The notes under the pieces: model-generated
Seen by the model: the letters and a program-made list of their open reading frames with translations, nothing else
Told to the model about the DNA's origin: nothing
The model's database searches: none
Program-made: the position numbers and the translations under genes
Shown: in pieces, positions 16,480 through 25,640 of the stretch
How the letters are laid out: each line of letters opens with the position of its first letter
Position numbering within the stretch: position 1 is the first letter of the stretch
Assembly (NCBI GenBank): GCA_947624525.1
Contig: CANQKT010000005.1
Span: 1 to 49,311 of the forward strand
DNA length: 49,311 nucleotides
Source: an uncultured Clostridia bacterium
Lineage (GTDB): Bacteria; Bacillota; Clostridia; TANB77; CAG-508
Direction: 5' to 3'

Positions 16480-17871
16480 TTAGCACTTTTTTATTTTTCT
16501 TACAGCAATTATTGTTGAAATTATTGCTAACCCAACTGTAATTAATATTATACTTTTCTCACCGGCTTGAGGTATTACATTATTATACTTTGAATCATCA
16601 TTTTTTGATTCATTATCACTGCCTTTGTCGGGTTCACTTTTTTCGCTTACTGTTATTGGAACTGCGATGTTAATAGGGTCATTATCTTTTACTTTTACAG
16701 TAATAATTAAATTAGTAGTTCCCTTTTTTAATCCTTCAACATATATACTACCTACTATTCCATCACTATTTATATCATGTTTTTCTGTATATTTTGCAAT
16801 ACTATTATCTTCTATTTTTAATTCAATTGTTAAATTATCCTTTAATAAATCTAAATTTGCTAATTCACCATTAACTTTAGCATTAACATTTATCTCTTCA
16901 CCGCTTCCGACACTAATATTTAGGTCAGATTTGTCTACGCTTATATCAAAAACAGGTAATTCAGTTTTACTTACTACAGTTATTGGAACCGTATATTTCA
17001 TTGTATCTCCTGAAACTGAGTTTACGACAATAATTAAGTTTGTTTCTCCTTCTTTTAATGCTTCAATTTTTGCACTTCCAGCAACTCCTTCATTGGTCAT
17101 TTCTTCTCCATCCTGTGAAGTAAGTTTTGCTATTGTTTCATCTTCAATACTCCAATTTACACTAAATATTTTTTCCTTTACCTGTGAAGCTATATATCCC
17201 TCTTTAAGTTTCATGTTTACTGAAATATCTTCAACATCGTCTTTTTCCATTCTTAGTTTTGTTTTGCTTAATGATATATCCCATGCTTCTATTCTTGTAG
17301 TATCATCTATTACAAGAGCATTAGTTTCAATAAAGGAATCAAATTCTTCACTACCCTTTTCTTTAAACCTAATATCAACTGCACATTCGCCTCTTCCTAC
17401 AGCCTTTACGCTATTATAAGTCTCTTCAGCTATTACACTAGAATTACTGGTTACTAAAGAAATCGAAACGTTACTACCAAAGCCATCATCTGGAACTGAA
17501 AGTATTTCACCTACTTTTAGTATTACTGGTGTTAATAAATTAACCATTAAAGTAGTGTCATCTTCCATTTGAACTGAGAAGATATAATATTCAAATTGTC
17601 CCATTTCTGCTTCTATTGTTTTTGAATCAATTTTTTTCCACTCGTCTGGTAAAGAGATATCACTATCCATATTTTTATCAAATATTATCTTAACTGGTAC
17701 ATTTTCATGATATCCAAAACTTCCAAATTCAACCGTATACTCATCTTGATCATTCTTTACGCTATATCCGTCACTTACTCCTGCATACACTTTATTACAA
17801 GCTAATTGTATTGTTGATGTTACAATACAAAATATCAATATAATAATTGCAACTATTTTACATTTTTTCAT
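16480..17871 (-). CDS. Cell-wall-anchored Ig-like (BIG) surface protein
   Basis: A secreted 463-aa protein. A signal peptide covers residues 1-30 (hydrophobic AIIILIFCIVTSTIQLA, then VYAG). The body holds about three bacterial Ig-like units with the VGSGEEINVNA / LKKGTTNLIITV pattern, separated by charged linkers. An Asp/Ser/Lys-rich spacer leads to IPQAG (433-437), a hydrophobic segment and a KIKKC end: an LPXTG-like sorting signal with A in place of T. The start is the ATG at 17871 with AAGGAG upstream, not the earlier GTG. No sortase is in the window. Role in adhesion or wall structure is inferred. Confidence 0.85.
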   Translation of the reverse strand: MKKCKIVAIIILIFCIVTSTIQLACNKVYAGVSDGYSVKNDQDEYTVEFGSFGYHENVPVKIIFDKNMDSDISLPDEWKKIDSKTIEAEMGQFEYYIFSVQMEDDTTLMVNLLTPVILKVGEILSVPDDGFGSNVSISLVTSNSSVIAEETYNSVKAVGRGECAVDIRFKEKGSEEFDSFIETNALVIDDTTRIEAWDISLSKTKLRMEKDDVEDISVNMKLKEGYIASQVKEKIFSVNWSIEDETIAKLTSQDGEEMTNEGVAGSAKIEALKEGETNLIIVVNSVSGDTMKYTVPITVVSKTELPVFDISVDKSDLNISVGSGEEINVNAKVNGELANLDLLKDNLTIELKIEDNSIAKYTEKHDINSDGIVGSIYVEGLKKGTTNLIITVKVKDNDPINIAVPITVSEKSEPDKGSDNESKNDDSKYNNVIPQAGEKSIILITVGLAIISTIIAVRKIKKC

Positions 17872-17953
17872 TAGTATCACTCCTTATATTTTTATTTTCT
17901 CACAAATTAATTATACAAAAACATAAAACAATTGTCAACAAATAATTCGTACT

Positions 17954-19741
17954 TTATGACAAAAATTTTTTTATTTCAACAGCCATTTCTTCATTAATTC
18001 CCTTAATCTTTGCAATTTCTTCAACATCAGCATTAGCAATATTTTCCACACTTCCAAATTTTTTCAGTAACATAGCCTTTTTCATAGTTCCGATATCCTT
18101 TATATCATCCAACGCTGATTTTGTAATAGATTGATTTCTTAATTTTCTATGATATTCAATTGCAGTATCATGCACAGAATCCTGAAATAAAGTTATAGTA
18201 TTTTTTAATCTATCAGATATTTCATATTCATGCTTTTGGTCATTAATTAACGCCCTAGTTTGATGTTTATCATTTTTAACCATTCCAAACACTAATATAT
18301 TCAAACCTAAATCACTTATAGCCTTTTGAGCTGCATGTATTTGAGTAATACCACCATCAACAAAAATTAAATCTGGTAACTTACCAAATCCACCTTCAGG
18401 ATTATTAATAGACTGTTTCAATCTTCTTGTTATAACTTCATTCATACATCTAGGATCATCTTGTCCAAATACAGTTTTTATTTTGAACCTTCTTGCCATT
18501 TTCTTTCTTATGATACCATCAAGCATAACACTCATTCCAGCTACCATGAACTCCCCTGAGATATTTGAAATATCGAAGGTTTCAATCTTCCTTGGAGCCT
18601 TGTCTAATCCTAAAACTTCTTTTATTTCATTAACTACACTATAACTATCTCTTTCCTTATTATCCAATGTGATTTTAGCATTATTCTCAGCCATTTCAAC
18701 CAACCTTAACTTTTCACCTTTTTGAGGAGTCTTGATTTCTACTTTTTTATTTGCCTGTTGAGTCAATAATAACTCAATTAATTCCCTATCTTCAATATCA
18801 TACTTTACCATAATTTTACTTGGTAATATTTCTCTACCTATGTAATATTGCTTAATAAAATCCAAAATAATATCTGAATTCGATTCATCCAACAATTCCT
18901 TATAAAAATAATGCTCTCTACCTATCATCTTGCTTTTTCTAACAAAAAAAACTTCCAAACAAATTTCAAAATCATTTCTTGCAATTCCTATAACATCAAT
19001 ATCATTCTCATTAATATTTGAAACCTTTTGTTTTGCAGAAATCCTTTGAATAGCAATTATCTTATCTCGTATATATGCTGCTTTTTCAAAATTCATTTTA
19101 CTAGACTCTTCTTGCATTTCTTGTTCTAAATCCCTAACAAGCTTATCAATCTTTCCCTCTAAAATACTAACAATCTCATTTATTTGTTTCCTATACTCCT
19201 CTTTACTTATATATCCCATGCATGGAGCAAAACACTTTTTAATTTGATAATTCAAACACGGTCTATCCTTATACTTAAAACTCCTACACTGCCTAATTTT
19301 AAACTTTTCCTTTATGAAATCCACCATTTCCTTTGCAGCACCACTATTAGCATATGGGCCAAAATACTTAGCTCCATCATTTAAAATCCTTCTAGTAACA
19401 TACACATCTGGATAATCAGCTTGAATATTCACTTTTATATACGGATATGTCTTATCATCTTTCAATAAAACATTAAACTTAGGCATATTCTTTTTTATTA
19501 AATTGCATTCTAAAATTAAAGCCTCTGCCTCATTATCTGTAACTATATATTCAAAATGGTCAATTAAAGAAACCATATTTTCTATTCTCTTAGTCTTATT
19601 ATTTTTTCTAAAATACTGTCTAACCCTATTTTTTAACGATATGGCCTTTCCCACATAAATTATCTTGTCATCCTTATCATGCATAATATATACCCCTGGC
19701 TTATTAGGTAATTTTTTTAATTCTGCTTCTATATCAAACAT
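17954..19741 (-). CDS. uvrC: Excinuclease ABC subunit C
   Basis: The dual-incision nuclease of nucleotide-excision repair. Domains in order: GIY-YIG nuclease (KPGVYIMHDKDD..IIYVGKA near residues 14-35), a Cys-rich segment, a UVR helix pair binding UvrB (FEKAAYIRDKI), the RNase H-like nuclease (FDISNISGEFMVAGM, FVDGG) and C-terminal helix-hairpin-helix repeats. The start is the ATG at 19741 with GGAGG eight bases upstream, giving 595 aa. No uvrA or uvrB is nearby. Confidence 0.97.
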   Translation of the reverse strand: MFDIEAELKKLPNKPGVYIMHDKDDKIIYVGKAISLKNRVRQYFRKNNKTKRIENMVSLIDHFEYIVTDNEAEALILECNLIKKNMPKFNVLLKDDKTYPYIKVNIQADYPDVYVTRRILNDGAKYFGPYANSGAAKEMVDFIKEKFKIRQCRSFKYKDRPCLNYQIKKCFAPCMGYISKEEYRKQINEIVSILEGKIDKLVRDLEQEMQEESSKMNFEKAAYIRDKIIAIQRISAKQKVSNINENDIDVIGIARNDFEICLEVFFVRKSKMIGREHYFYKELLDESNSDIILDFIKQYYIGREILPSKIMVKYDIEDRELIELLLTQQANKKVEIKTPQKGEKLRLVEMAENNAKITLDNKERDSYSVVNEIKEVLGLDKAPRKIETFDISNISGEFMVAGMSVMLDGIIRKKMARRFKIKTVFGQDDPRCMNEVITRRLKQSINNPEGGFGKLPDLIFVDGGITQIHAAQKAISDLGLNILVFGMVKNDKHQTRALINDQKHEYEISDRLKNTITLFQDSVHDTAIEYHRKLRNQSITKSALDDIKDIGTMKKAMLLKKFGSVENIANADVEEIAKIKGINEEMAVEIKKFLS

Positions 19742-19856
19742 TATTTCCTCCAAAAGATTAATTTACATTATTATACCATATACACAAGGGAAAAGACCAT
19801 ACCCTTTTCCATTAAATTTCTCTTCTCATTACTGTTTAACATTTTCGTCTTTTGAG

Positions 19857-20097
19857 TGTCAATGGAGACGGATGTCAATGGGGGCGGAGCTTTTTGTCAA
19901 TGGAGACGGATGTCAATGGGTGTCAATGGGGACGGAGCTTTTTGTCAATGGGGACGGAGATTTTTGACACAGCTTTTTATTTACAATAAATAAAAAGCTG
20001 TGTCAAAAATCTCCGTCCCCATTGACAAAAAGCTCCGCCCCCATTGACACCCATTGACATCCGTCCCCATTGACAAAAAATCTCCGCCACCATTGAC
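19857..20097. repeat. Large inverted array of TGTCAATGGGGACGG repeats
   Basis: The left arm holds six units starting TGTCAATGG(G/A)G(A/G)CGG at 19857, 19873, 19895, 19911, 19921 and 19943. The centre is a GACACAGC...GCTGTGTC palindrome (about 19966-20003). The right arm carries the reverse-complement units to 20097. The GC-rich units stand out from the AT-rich surroundings. Such units resemble short palindromic repeats I recall being scattered in clostridial genomes and mobilised by REP-type Y1 transposases, but no transposase is present here. It lies between the sleB 3' end and the uvrC start and would form a very stable cruciform or RNA stem. Confidence 0.85.
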
Positions 20098-20114
20098 ATT
20101 AACCCATACCTCTC

Positions 20115-20804
20115 TCACCTACAAAACCTATGATTTCCAATAGTAATAACATAAGGCCTAGACCAAATCCAACTACTAGTAGCCGTATTAGGATTAAAAT
20201 AATAAATACATCCATAAGTAGGATCCCACCCATTCATCGCATCAGTTGCAGCCTTTATAGCCGTAGAATTAGGCGAATAATTAATCTGCCCATCACTAAC
20301 AACATCAAAAGCACCAGACTGATAAATTACACCAGCAACACTATTTGGAAAACTACTATTTTTTACTCTATTCAAAACAACCGCACCAACAGCAACCTGT
20401 CCTGTATATGGTTCTCCTCTAGCTTCAGCATAAATTAGATGGGCCAATAAATTTAAATCACTATTGTTCTTACTACTACCTGATGTTGATGAAGTATAAA
20501 TTCCCATTGCCTGTAAAGTTTTAGTACCAGCAATACCATCAACAGTCAATCCATTCTTAGCTTGAAAAGATTTAACAGCAGATACTGTCTTACTTCCATA
20601 TATTCCATCTATATTTCCATTATAATACCCCCATCTTTTTAACTTTGTTTGAATTTGTGTTACTTCATTTCCAGATGAACCATATCTAGATAACGCTTCT
20701 ACTTCATTACTTCTAAATAAAATGTTATATCCTAAAAATATAATAAAAACTGTAATTATATTTAATATTGCAAAATATTTTTGTCTTTTAGCTAAATTTT
20801 TCAT
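20115..20804 (-). CDS. sleB: Spore cortex-lytic enzyme SleB
   Basis: A lytic transglycosylase that degrades spore cortex at germination; typically made in the forespore. An N-terminal signal/membrane segment (residues 10-30) is followed by a peptidoglycan-binding domain (residues 40-100: GNEVTQIQTKLKRWGYYNG..DGIYG). The hydrolase_2 catalytic domain has LIYAEARGE (catalytic E127, E131) and VGAVVLNRVKN. The 229-aa length is normal for short clostridial forms. Its SD lies inside a hairpin with a T-run (20815-20847). The partner gene ypeB is not seen here. Confidence 0.93.
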   Translation of the reverse strand: MKNLAKRQKYFAILNIITVFIIFLGYNILFRSNEVEALSRYGSSGNEVTQIQTKLKRWGYYNGNIDGIYGSKTVSAVKSFQAKNGLTVDGIAGTKTLQAMGIYTSSTSGSSKNNSDLNLLAHLIYAEARGEPYTGQVAVGAVVLNRVKNSSFPNSVAGVIYQSGAFDVVSDGQINYSPNSTAIKAATDAMNGWDPTYGCIYYFNPNTATSSWIWSRPYVITIGNHRFCR

Positions 20805-20814
20805 AAAAAAACCA

Positions 20815-20847
20815 CCTCATTTAGGACTTATTTTTTCCAAAATGAGG
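20815..20847 (-). terminator. Terminator-like hairpin overlapping the sleB ribosome site
   Basis: On the minus strand, CCTCATTTTGG pairs with CCTAAATGAGG (one mismatch), followed by TGG and seven T. This is an intrinsic-terminator shape between fhs and sleB, and its 3' arm contains the GAGGTGG ribosome site of sleB. It could insulate sleB from fhs read-through and hide its SD in long transcripts. Confidence 0.6.
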
Positions 20848-20894
20848 CTTATTATACAAATTTACTTAATTTATTTTGTGGGTCATACTACTAC

Positions 20895-22556
20895 TTAAAA
20901 AATTCCTACAATATTTCCATTAGAATCTATATTAATATTTTCAGCAGCAGGTACTCTTGGTAATCCCGGCATTGTCATTATTTTCCCAGTTAATATTACT
21001 ATAAATCCCGCTCCTGTTTTTAAAATTACATCTTCAACATGTATATTAAAAGAATCTTCACATTCTAAATTCTTTGGATCATCTGAAAAAGAATATTGTG
21101 TTTTGGCTATACATATTGGTAAATCTCCATAACCCAAACCTTTTATTAATTTTATATTTTCTATTGCTTTAGAACTATATTCAACACCTTGTGCACCATA
21201 TATATTTGTACAAATCTTTTCTATTTTTGTTTCAATTGAATCTTGTAAATCATATATAAATTTGAAATTTGAAGCTCTTTCGCATAATTCAATAACCTTA
21301 TTAGCTAAATCAGTAATTCCATTACCACCTTTTAGCCAGTTCTCACATAAACTTAACTCAATATTATTCTCTTTTAACACATCAGCTAATGCTTGTATTT
21401 CCCTTTCTGTATCTGTATTATATTTGTTAATTGCAACTACAACATTTAATCCAAATTTGTCCCTTAAGTTTTCTATATGTTTCAATATATTTTTTATTCC
21501 CTTTATTAAAGCTTCCACACTTTCATTTTGAATTTCTTCTTTTGCCATTCCTCCATGATACTTCAAAGCTTTTATTGTAGCTACACAAACAACAACATCA
21601 GGTTTTAAATTTGCTTTTCTACATTTTATATCTAAAAATTTTTCGGCACCTAAATCAGCTCCAAAGCCTGCTTCTGTTACAACATAATCCCCAAGTTTTA
21701 AAGCCATTTTTGTAGCTATAATACTATTACATCCATGTGCAATATTAGCAAAAGGTCCTCCATGAATTAAACATGCATTATTTTCTAATGTTTGTACTAA
21801 ATTAGGTTTTATAGCATCTTTTAATAGAACAGTCAAAGCACCCTGTGCATTTAAATCCTTCACTTTTATTGGTTGTTTATTTTTATTATATCCAACTATA
21901 ATATTTGATATTTTTTCTTTCAAATCTTGAATATCTTCAGATAAGCACAATACCGCCATTATTTCAGATGCAACTGATATATCAAAACCATCTTCTCTTG
22001 GCACAATATTTTTTTCTCCTGATAACCCAGTATTTACTACTCTTAATTGTCTATCATTTAAGTCAACACATCTCTTCCATGTAACTTTTTCAAATTCTAA
22101 TTTATTTCCATAATATATGTGATTATCTATTATTGCAGACAACAAATTATTAGCAGATGTTATTGCATGTATATCACCAGTGAAATGCAAATTAATTTCC
22201 TCCATAGGCGCAACTTGAGAATATCCTCCACCAGTTGCTCCCCCTTTTATACCAAATACTGGTCCCAAAGAAGGCTCTCTTAAAGCACCTACTGCTTTTT
22301 TACCAAGCTTGTTTAATCCATCCACTAAACCTATTGAAACAGTGGTTTTTCCTTCACCTAATGGAGTTGGATTTATAGATGTTACTAATATTAATTTACC
22401 ATCCTTTTTATCTTTTAATTCATCAAGGATTTTCAAGTCTATTTTAGCTTTATATTTTCCATATTGTTCTAAATATTCTTCACCTATTTCAATCTTTTTT
22501 GCAATATTTTCTATCTTCTCTAATTTTGCATTTTGTGCTATTTCAATATCACCCAT
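20895..22556 (-). CDS. fhs: Formate-tetrahydrofolate ligase
   Basis: ATP-dependent synthesis of 10-formyl-THF from formate, feeding purine and formyl-Met synthesis or the Wood-Ljungdahl pathway. The P-loop is PTPLGEGKTT, and the family block EPSLGPVFGIKGGATGGGYS and HFTGDIHAI are intact. The C-terminus is LPRVPAAENI. At 553 aa the length is normal. AGGAGG is 11-12 bases before the ATG. The PAP2-like gene lies 15 bases upstream, so they are likely co-transcribed. Confidence 0.98.
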   Translation of the reverse strand: MGDIEIAQNAKLEKIENIAKKIEIGEEYLEQYGKYKAKIDLKILDELKDKKDGKLILVTSINPTPLGEGKTTVSIGLVDGLNKLGKKAVGALREPSLGPVFGIKGGATGGGYSQVAPMEEINLHFTGDIHAITSANNLLSAIIDNHIYYGNKLEFEKVTWKRCVDLNDRQLRVVNTGLSGEKNIVPREDGFDISVASEIMAVLCLSEDIQDLKEKISNIIVGYNKNKQPIKVKDLNAQGALTVLLKDAIKPNLVQTLENNACLIHGGPFANIAHGCNSIIATKMALKLGDYVVTEAGFGADLGAEKFLDIKCRKANLKPDVVVCVATIKALKYHGGMAKEEIQNESVEALIKGIKNILKHIENLRDKFGLNVVVAINKYNTDTEREIQALADVLKENNIELSLCENWLKGGNGITDLANKVIELCERASNFKFIYDLQDSIETKIEKICTNIYGAQGVEYSSKAIENIKLIKGLGYGDLPICIAKTQYSFSDDPKNLECEDSFNIHVEDVILKTGAGFIVILTGKIMTMPGLPRVPAAENINIDSNGNIVGIF

Positions 22557-22571
22557 AATATTCGATACCTC

Positions 22572-23015
22572 CTAGAAAATTAGTCCCACAACTAAACCAA
22601 TAAGTGCACCTACTATAACTTGTGTAGGAGTATGACCTAAGGCTTCAACTAATTTTTCAGATACTTCAACTCTTGATAAGCCTGGTGTTTCAATAATCCT
22701 ATTCAGAAGCTTGGCCTGTTTTCCTGCTGCCCTTCTTACTCCAGCTGCATCATACATGACTACACAAGCAAATATTAACGACATAGCGAATTGAGCAGTA
22801 TCTGTACCTTCGTATTTCCCAATCAAAGTTGTTAGCGAAATAACAACAGCACTATGTGAACTTGGCATTCCTCCTGCCCCTAAGATTCTTTTAAAATTAA
22901 ATTTTTTTGTTGTTACCAAATCATATATCACCTTAAATAACTGTATAAAAAACCAAGTTGCAATCGGAACTATAATGTATTTGTAATCTTCAAAGAATTC
23001 CATATTTTTCCCCAC
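22572..23015 (-). CDS. Divergent PAP2 family (YuiD/DUF212) membrane protein
   Basis: A small membrane protein of the divergent PAP2 (DUF212) family, with the phosphatase-like motif GAGGMPSSHSA and three to four hydrophobic segments. Substrate unknown; the family is related to acid phosphatases such as undecaprenyl-diphosphate phosphatases. Two starts are possible: a GTG at 23015 with AAAGGA six bases upstream (used here) or an ATG at 23003 after GGGG. It lies between xseB and fhs with short gaps. Confidence 0.88.
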   Translation of the reverse strand: MGKNMEFFEDYKYIIVPIATWFFIQLFKVIYDLVTTKKFNFKRILGAGGMPSSHSAVVISLTTLIGKYEGTDTAQFAMSLIFACVVMYDAAGVRRAAGKQAKLLNRIIETPGLSRVEVSEKLVEALGHTPTQVIVGALIGLVVGLIF

Positions 23016-23031
23016 TTATATTCCTTTCTAA

Positions 23032-23256
23032 CTATTCAAAATCTTCTTCCACAATACCATCTTCAGTATTAATTAAAACACTTATTCTTTTTTCCGCATC
23101 TTCAAGCATTTTACTACATTGTTTAGATATTTTCATTCCCTCTTCGAATTTTGAAACTGAAGTATCTAAATCTAAATCATTTTTTTCAAGTTCTGTTGCA
23201 ATTTCTTCTAATTTCTTCATTGCATCTTCAAAATTCATATTATTTTCATTTTCCAT
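23032..23256 (-). CDS. xseB: Exodeoxyribonuclease VII small subunit
   Basis: The small subunit of exonuclease VII, which degrades single-stranded DNA. At 74 aa it is typical. The coiled-coil core MNFEDAMKKLEEIATELEK and VSKFEEGMKISKQC is characteristic. It is separated from xseA by a membrane-protein gene, an uncommon arrangement since the two are usually adjacent. An AAAGGA site lies about 12 bases before the ATG. Confidence 0.95.
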   Translation of the reverse strand: MENENNMNFEDAMKKLEEIATELEKNDLDLDTSVSKFEEGMKISKQCSKMLEDAEKRISVLINTEDGIVEEDFE

Positions 23257-23365
23257 AATTTAATAAGATCCTTTCTTTTTATTTTTAATGTGTTTTATTT
23301 TCATTTTACATGTTTACTTTTATAGAATTTCACTTTTACAAGCTTCTCTTCATACATATTAACAA

Positions 23366-23905
23366 CTATTTTACAGTTCCATTTTTAACATCAACTGTAT
23401 ACCAAGCATACTCTACTGTTGTTTCCTCGTCTCTTACAGAAACCTCATATACTCCATTTGATACAATTTGTTCAATTCTAAAATACACTCCATCTGTAGT
23501 ACCATATTGTTGCTTTGCTAATTCTATAGCTTTATCTTCATCGCCTATACTAGTTACTTCATCATCTGTATTATTATCAACTTGCTCATTAGCATTATTT
23601 TCTGGTTCTTCCTCTGGTTCATTATTCTCTTCAGCAACTATTGGTTCCTCTTCATTAACCTTTTCATCTTCTTGAATTTTGCCTTGCTCTATCTCTAATT
23701 TATTTTGCTGAGTATTATCTGCAGTTGTATTTACATTTATATTTTCTTTTCTATCTAAATTAATCATATATATAAAAACACCTATAATAGCAATAACGAT
23801 TAAAACTAATACCACCTTCAAAAAGTTTCTTGTTTCCCTTGAATCTCTTGTGTTTCTTGAGCTTTTTGAACTTTTAAATTTTTCATTTTTATCATGTTTA
23901 CCCAT
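23366..23905 (-). CDS. Single-pass membrane protein with acidic linker and PepSY-like end
   Basis: A 179-aa protein of no named family. Residues 1-25 are basic and Ser-rich, residues 27-48 a membrane segment (VVLVLIVIAIIGVFIYMI), and residues 65-110 a Glu/Asn-rich extracellular linker. The C-terminal 60 residues (AIELAKQQYGTTDGVYFRIE, then VDVKNGTV) resemble a PepSY/YpeB-like fold, which often regulates proteases or lytic enzymes. It sits between xseA and xseB on the same strand. The SD AAGGAG is clear. Function unknown. Confidence 0.75.
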   Translation of the reverse strand: MGKHDKNEKFKSSKSSRNTRDSRETRNFLKVVLVLIVIAIIGVFIYMINLDRKENINVNTTADNTQQNKLEIEQGKIQEDEKVNEEEPIVAEENNEPEEEPENNANEQVDNNTDDEVTSIGDEDKAIELAKQQYGTTDGVYFRIEQIVSNGVYEVSVRDEETTVEYAWYTVDVKNGTVK

Positions 23906-23939
23906 TTTTTTAACTCCTTCTAATAATTATTATTTATAT

Positions 23940-25130
23940 TTAAATAACCTTAACATTTGCATCTCCATCTTGAAACTTTAATATTAATTCATCATCTTTA
24001 TTTAATTTTTTTACTGAATTAACAACTTTACCAGATGAATCAGTTGTTAAACTATAACCTCTCGCTAAAGTTTTTAAAGGGCTCAATGTATCTAATTTTG
24101 TGATTAATTCAGTAAATTTTGCCTTATTATCTTTTATTCTATTATTTATAGAATTATGCATTTGCTTTACTTTCATATCAATCAAAACATATCTTTCATT
24201 TATTTTTTGAAGAGGTTCTTTAAATACTCTACTTGCAATACATTTTTCATACCTTAATCTCATCAATTCAATTTTCTTCTTTAAAGCATTCTTGAATCTA
24301 TTATTATATTTCTCTAAATCATGTAGCAAATCTGTAACATTAGGAACAGCAAGTTCGGCTGCGGCTGATGGTGTAGGTGCTCTTAAATCTGCAACAAAAT
24401 CTGCAATTGTAAAATCAGTCTCATGTCCAACAGCAGAAATAATTGGAAGCTCAGATTCAAATATAGCATTGGCTACTATTTCTTCATTAAAAGGCCATAG
24501 ATCTTCCAAAGAACCTCCTCCACGTGCTAAAATGATTACATCTGCAAGTTTATATTGGTTCATTATCTTTATTGCTTCAGTAATTTTCTCACTAGCCCCT
24601 TTGCCTTGAACAGGAACAGGCAATAATTTGATATAACAATTAGGATTCCTTCTTGTAGAAACATTTATAATATCTCTTATAACTGATCCCGTACTTGCTG
24701 TTAAAACACCAATACACTTTGGAAATTTTGGAATTGGCTTTTTATATTTTTTATCAAATAAGCCTTGTTTTTCAAGTTTATTTTTCAGTTCTTCATATGC
24801 TGTATATAAACTCCCCATTCCATCTTCTTGCATAGCTTTGCAATAAATTTGATATACACCATCTCTTTCAAAAACAGAAACAGTACCTAACAACATTACC
24901 TTCATTCCATCTCGTGGAACAAATTTTAAATTTGGAGTATATGTTTTAAACATTATACATTTTATTAAAGAATTTTCATCTTTTAATGTAAAATACATAT
25001 GACCTGTATAATGATGTTTGAAATTTGATATTTCTCCCTTTACTAAAATATTATTTAAATATTCATCATTATCAACTTTATTTTTTATATATCTATTCAA
25101 ATCTGTAACTGTAATTGGATTGTATTCCAT
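23940..25130 (-). CDS. xseA: Exodeoxyribonuclease VII large subunit
   Basis: The catalytic subunit of exonuclease VII. The N-terminal OB-fold (LVKGEISNFKHHYTGHMYFTL) is followed by the nuclease core with GVLTASTGSVIRDI, the ILARGGGSLEDLWPFN block and the AVGHETDFTIADF block. A long helical region and a C-terminal LARGYSLT motif complete it. At 396 aa it is normal. It starts 15 bases after the nusB stop and is co-transcribed with it. Confidence 0.97.
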   Translation of the reverse strand: MEYNPITVTDLNRYIKNKVDNDEYLNNILVKGEISNFKHHYTGHMYFTLKDENSLIKCIMFKTYTPNLKFVPRDGMKVMLLGTVSVFERDGVYQIYCKAMQEDGMGSLYTAYEELKNKLEKQGLFDKKYKKPIPKFPKCIGVLTASTGSVIRDIINVSTRRNPNCYIKLLPVPVQGKGASEKITEAIKIMNQYKLADVIILARGGGSLEDLWPFNEEIVANAIFESELPIISAVGHETDFTIADFVADLRAPTPSAAAELAVPNVTDLLHDLEKYNNRFKNALKKKIELMRLRYEKCIASRVFKEPLQKINERYVLIDMKVKQMHNSINNRIKDNKAKFTELITKLDTLSPLKTLARGYSLTTDSSGKVVNSVKKLNKDDELILKFQDGDANVKVI

Positions 25131-25145
25131 TTAATCCCTCTTTTC

Positions 25146-25559
25146 TTATGACTCCAGTTTATTTTCTTTAACAACAGTGGCTAAAACACCATTTATAAAT
25201 GAACTAGAAGCATCTTCTCCATATCTCTTTGCAAGCTCAACTACTTCATTTATTACAACTTTGTATGGAACTTTTTTATACAACATCTCGTAAATAGCAA
25301 GTTTTAATAATGCTATATTAACCTTAGAAATTCTTTCCAATTTCCAATCTGATTTTAAGTTATTTGATATTTGTTTCACTAAATCCTCATTGTTTTTTAT
25401 AATATTTTTTATATCCTCTTTTATCTGTACTTTTACTTTATCATCATCCAATTCCATTCCTTCAAAACATAATTCTATATCTTCCTCTTCAAAACTTTTT
25501 TGGACTTCTAGACTATATAATAATTTGAAAGTTAATTCCCTTATTGTAGATTTGTTCAT
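25146..25559 (-). CDS. nusB: Transcription antitermination factor NusB
   Basis: Binds boxA RNA with S10 in rRNA antitermination. The 137-aa all-helical protein shows the family N-terminus RELTFKLLYSLEVQ, the ERISKVNIALLKLAIYEML block and YGEDASSSFINGVL. It lies between DUF2273 and xseA, a common Firmicutes order (asp23-amaP-DUF2273-nusB-xseA). The SD AAGGGTG is upstream. Confidence 0.95.
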   Translation of the reverse strand: MNKSTIRELTFKLLYSLEVQKSFEEEDIELCFEGMELDDDKVKVQIKEDIKNIIKNNEDLVKQISNNLKSDWKLERISKVNIALLKLAIYEMLYKKVPYKVVINEVVELAKRYGEDASSSFINGVLATVVKENKLES

Positions 25560-25640
25560 TTCATTTCACCCTTCTATATTCAACCTATTTCATGATTATT
25601 TAATAATAACATCATTCTAAATTATAATACGACTTATCTA

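Noticed and set aside
19857..20097. CRISPR array
   Set aside because: Units are directly abutting or irregularly spaced, are inverted in the second half, and there are no unique spacers or cas genes.
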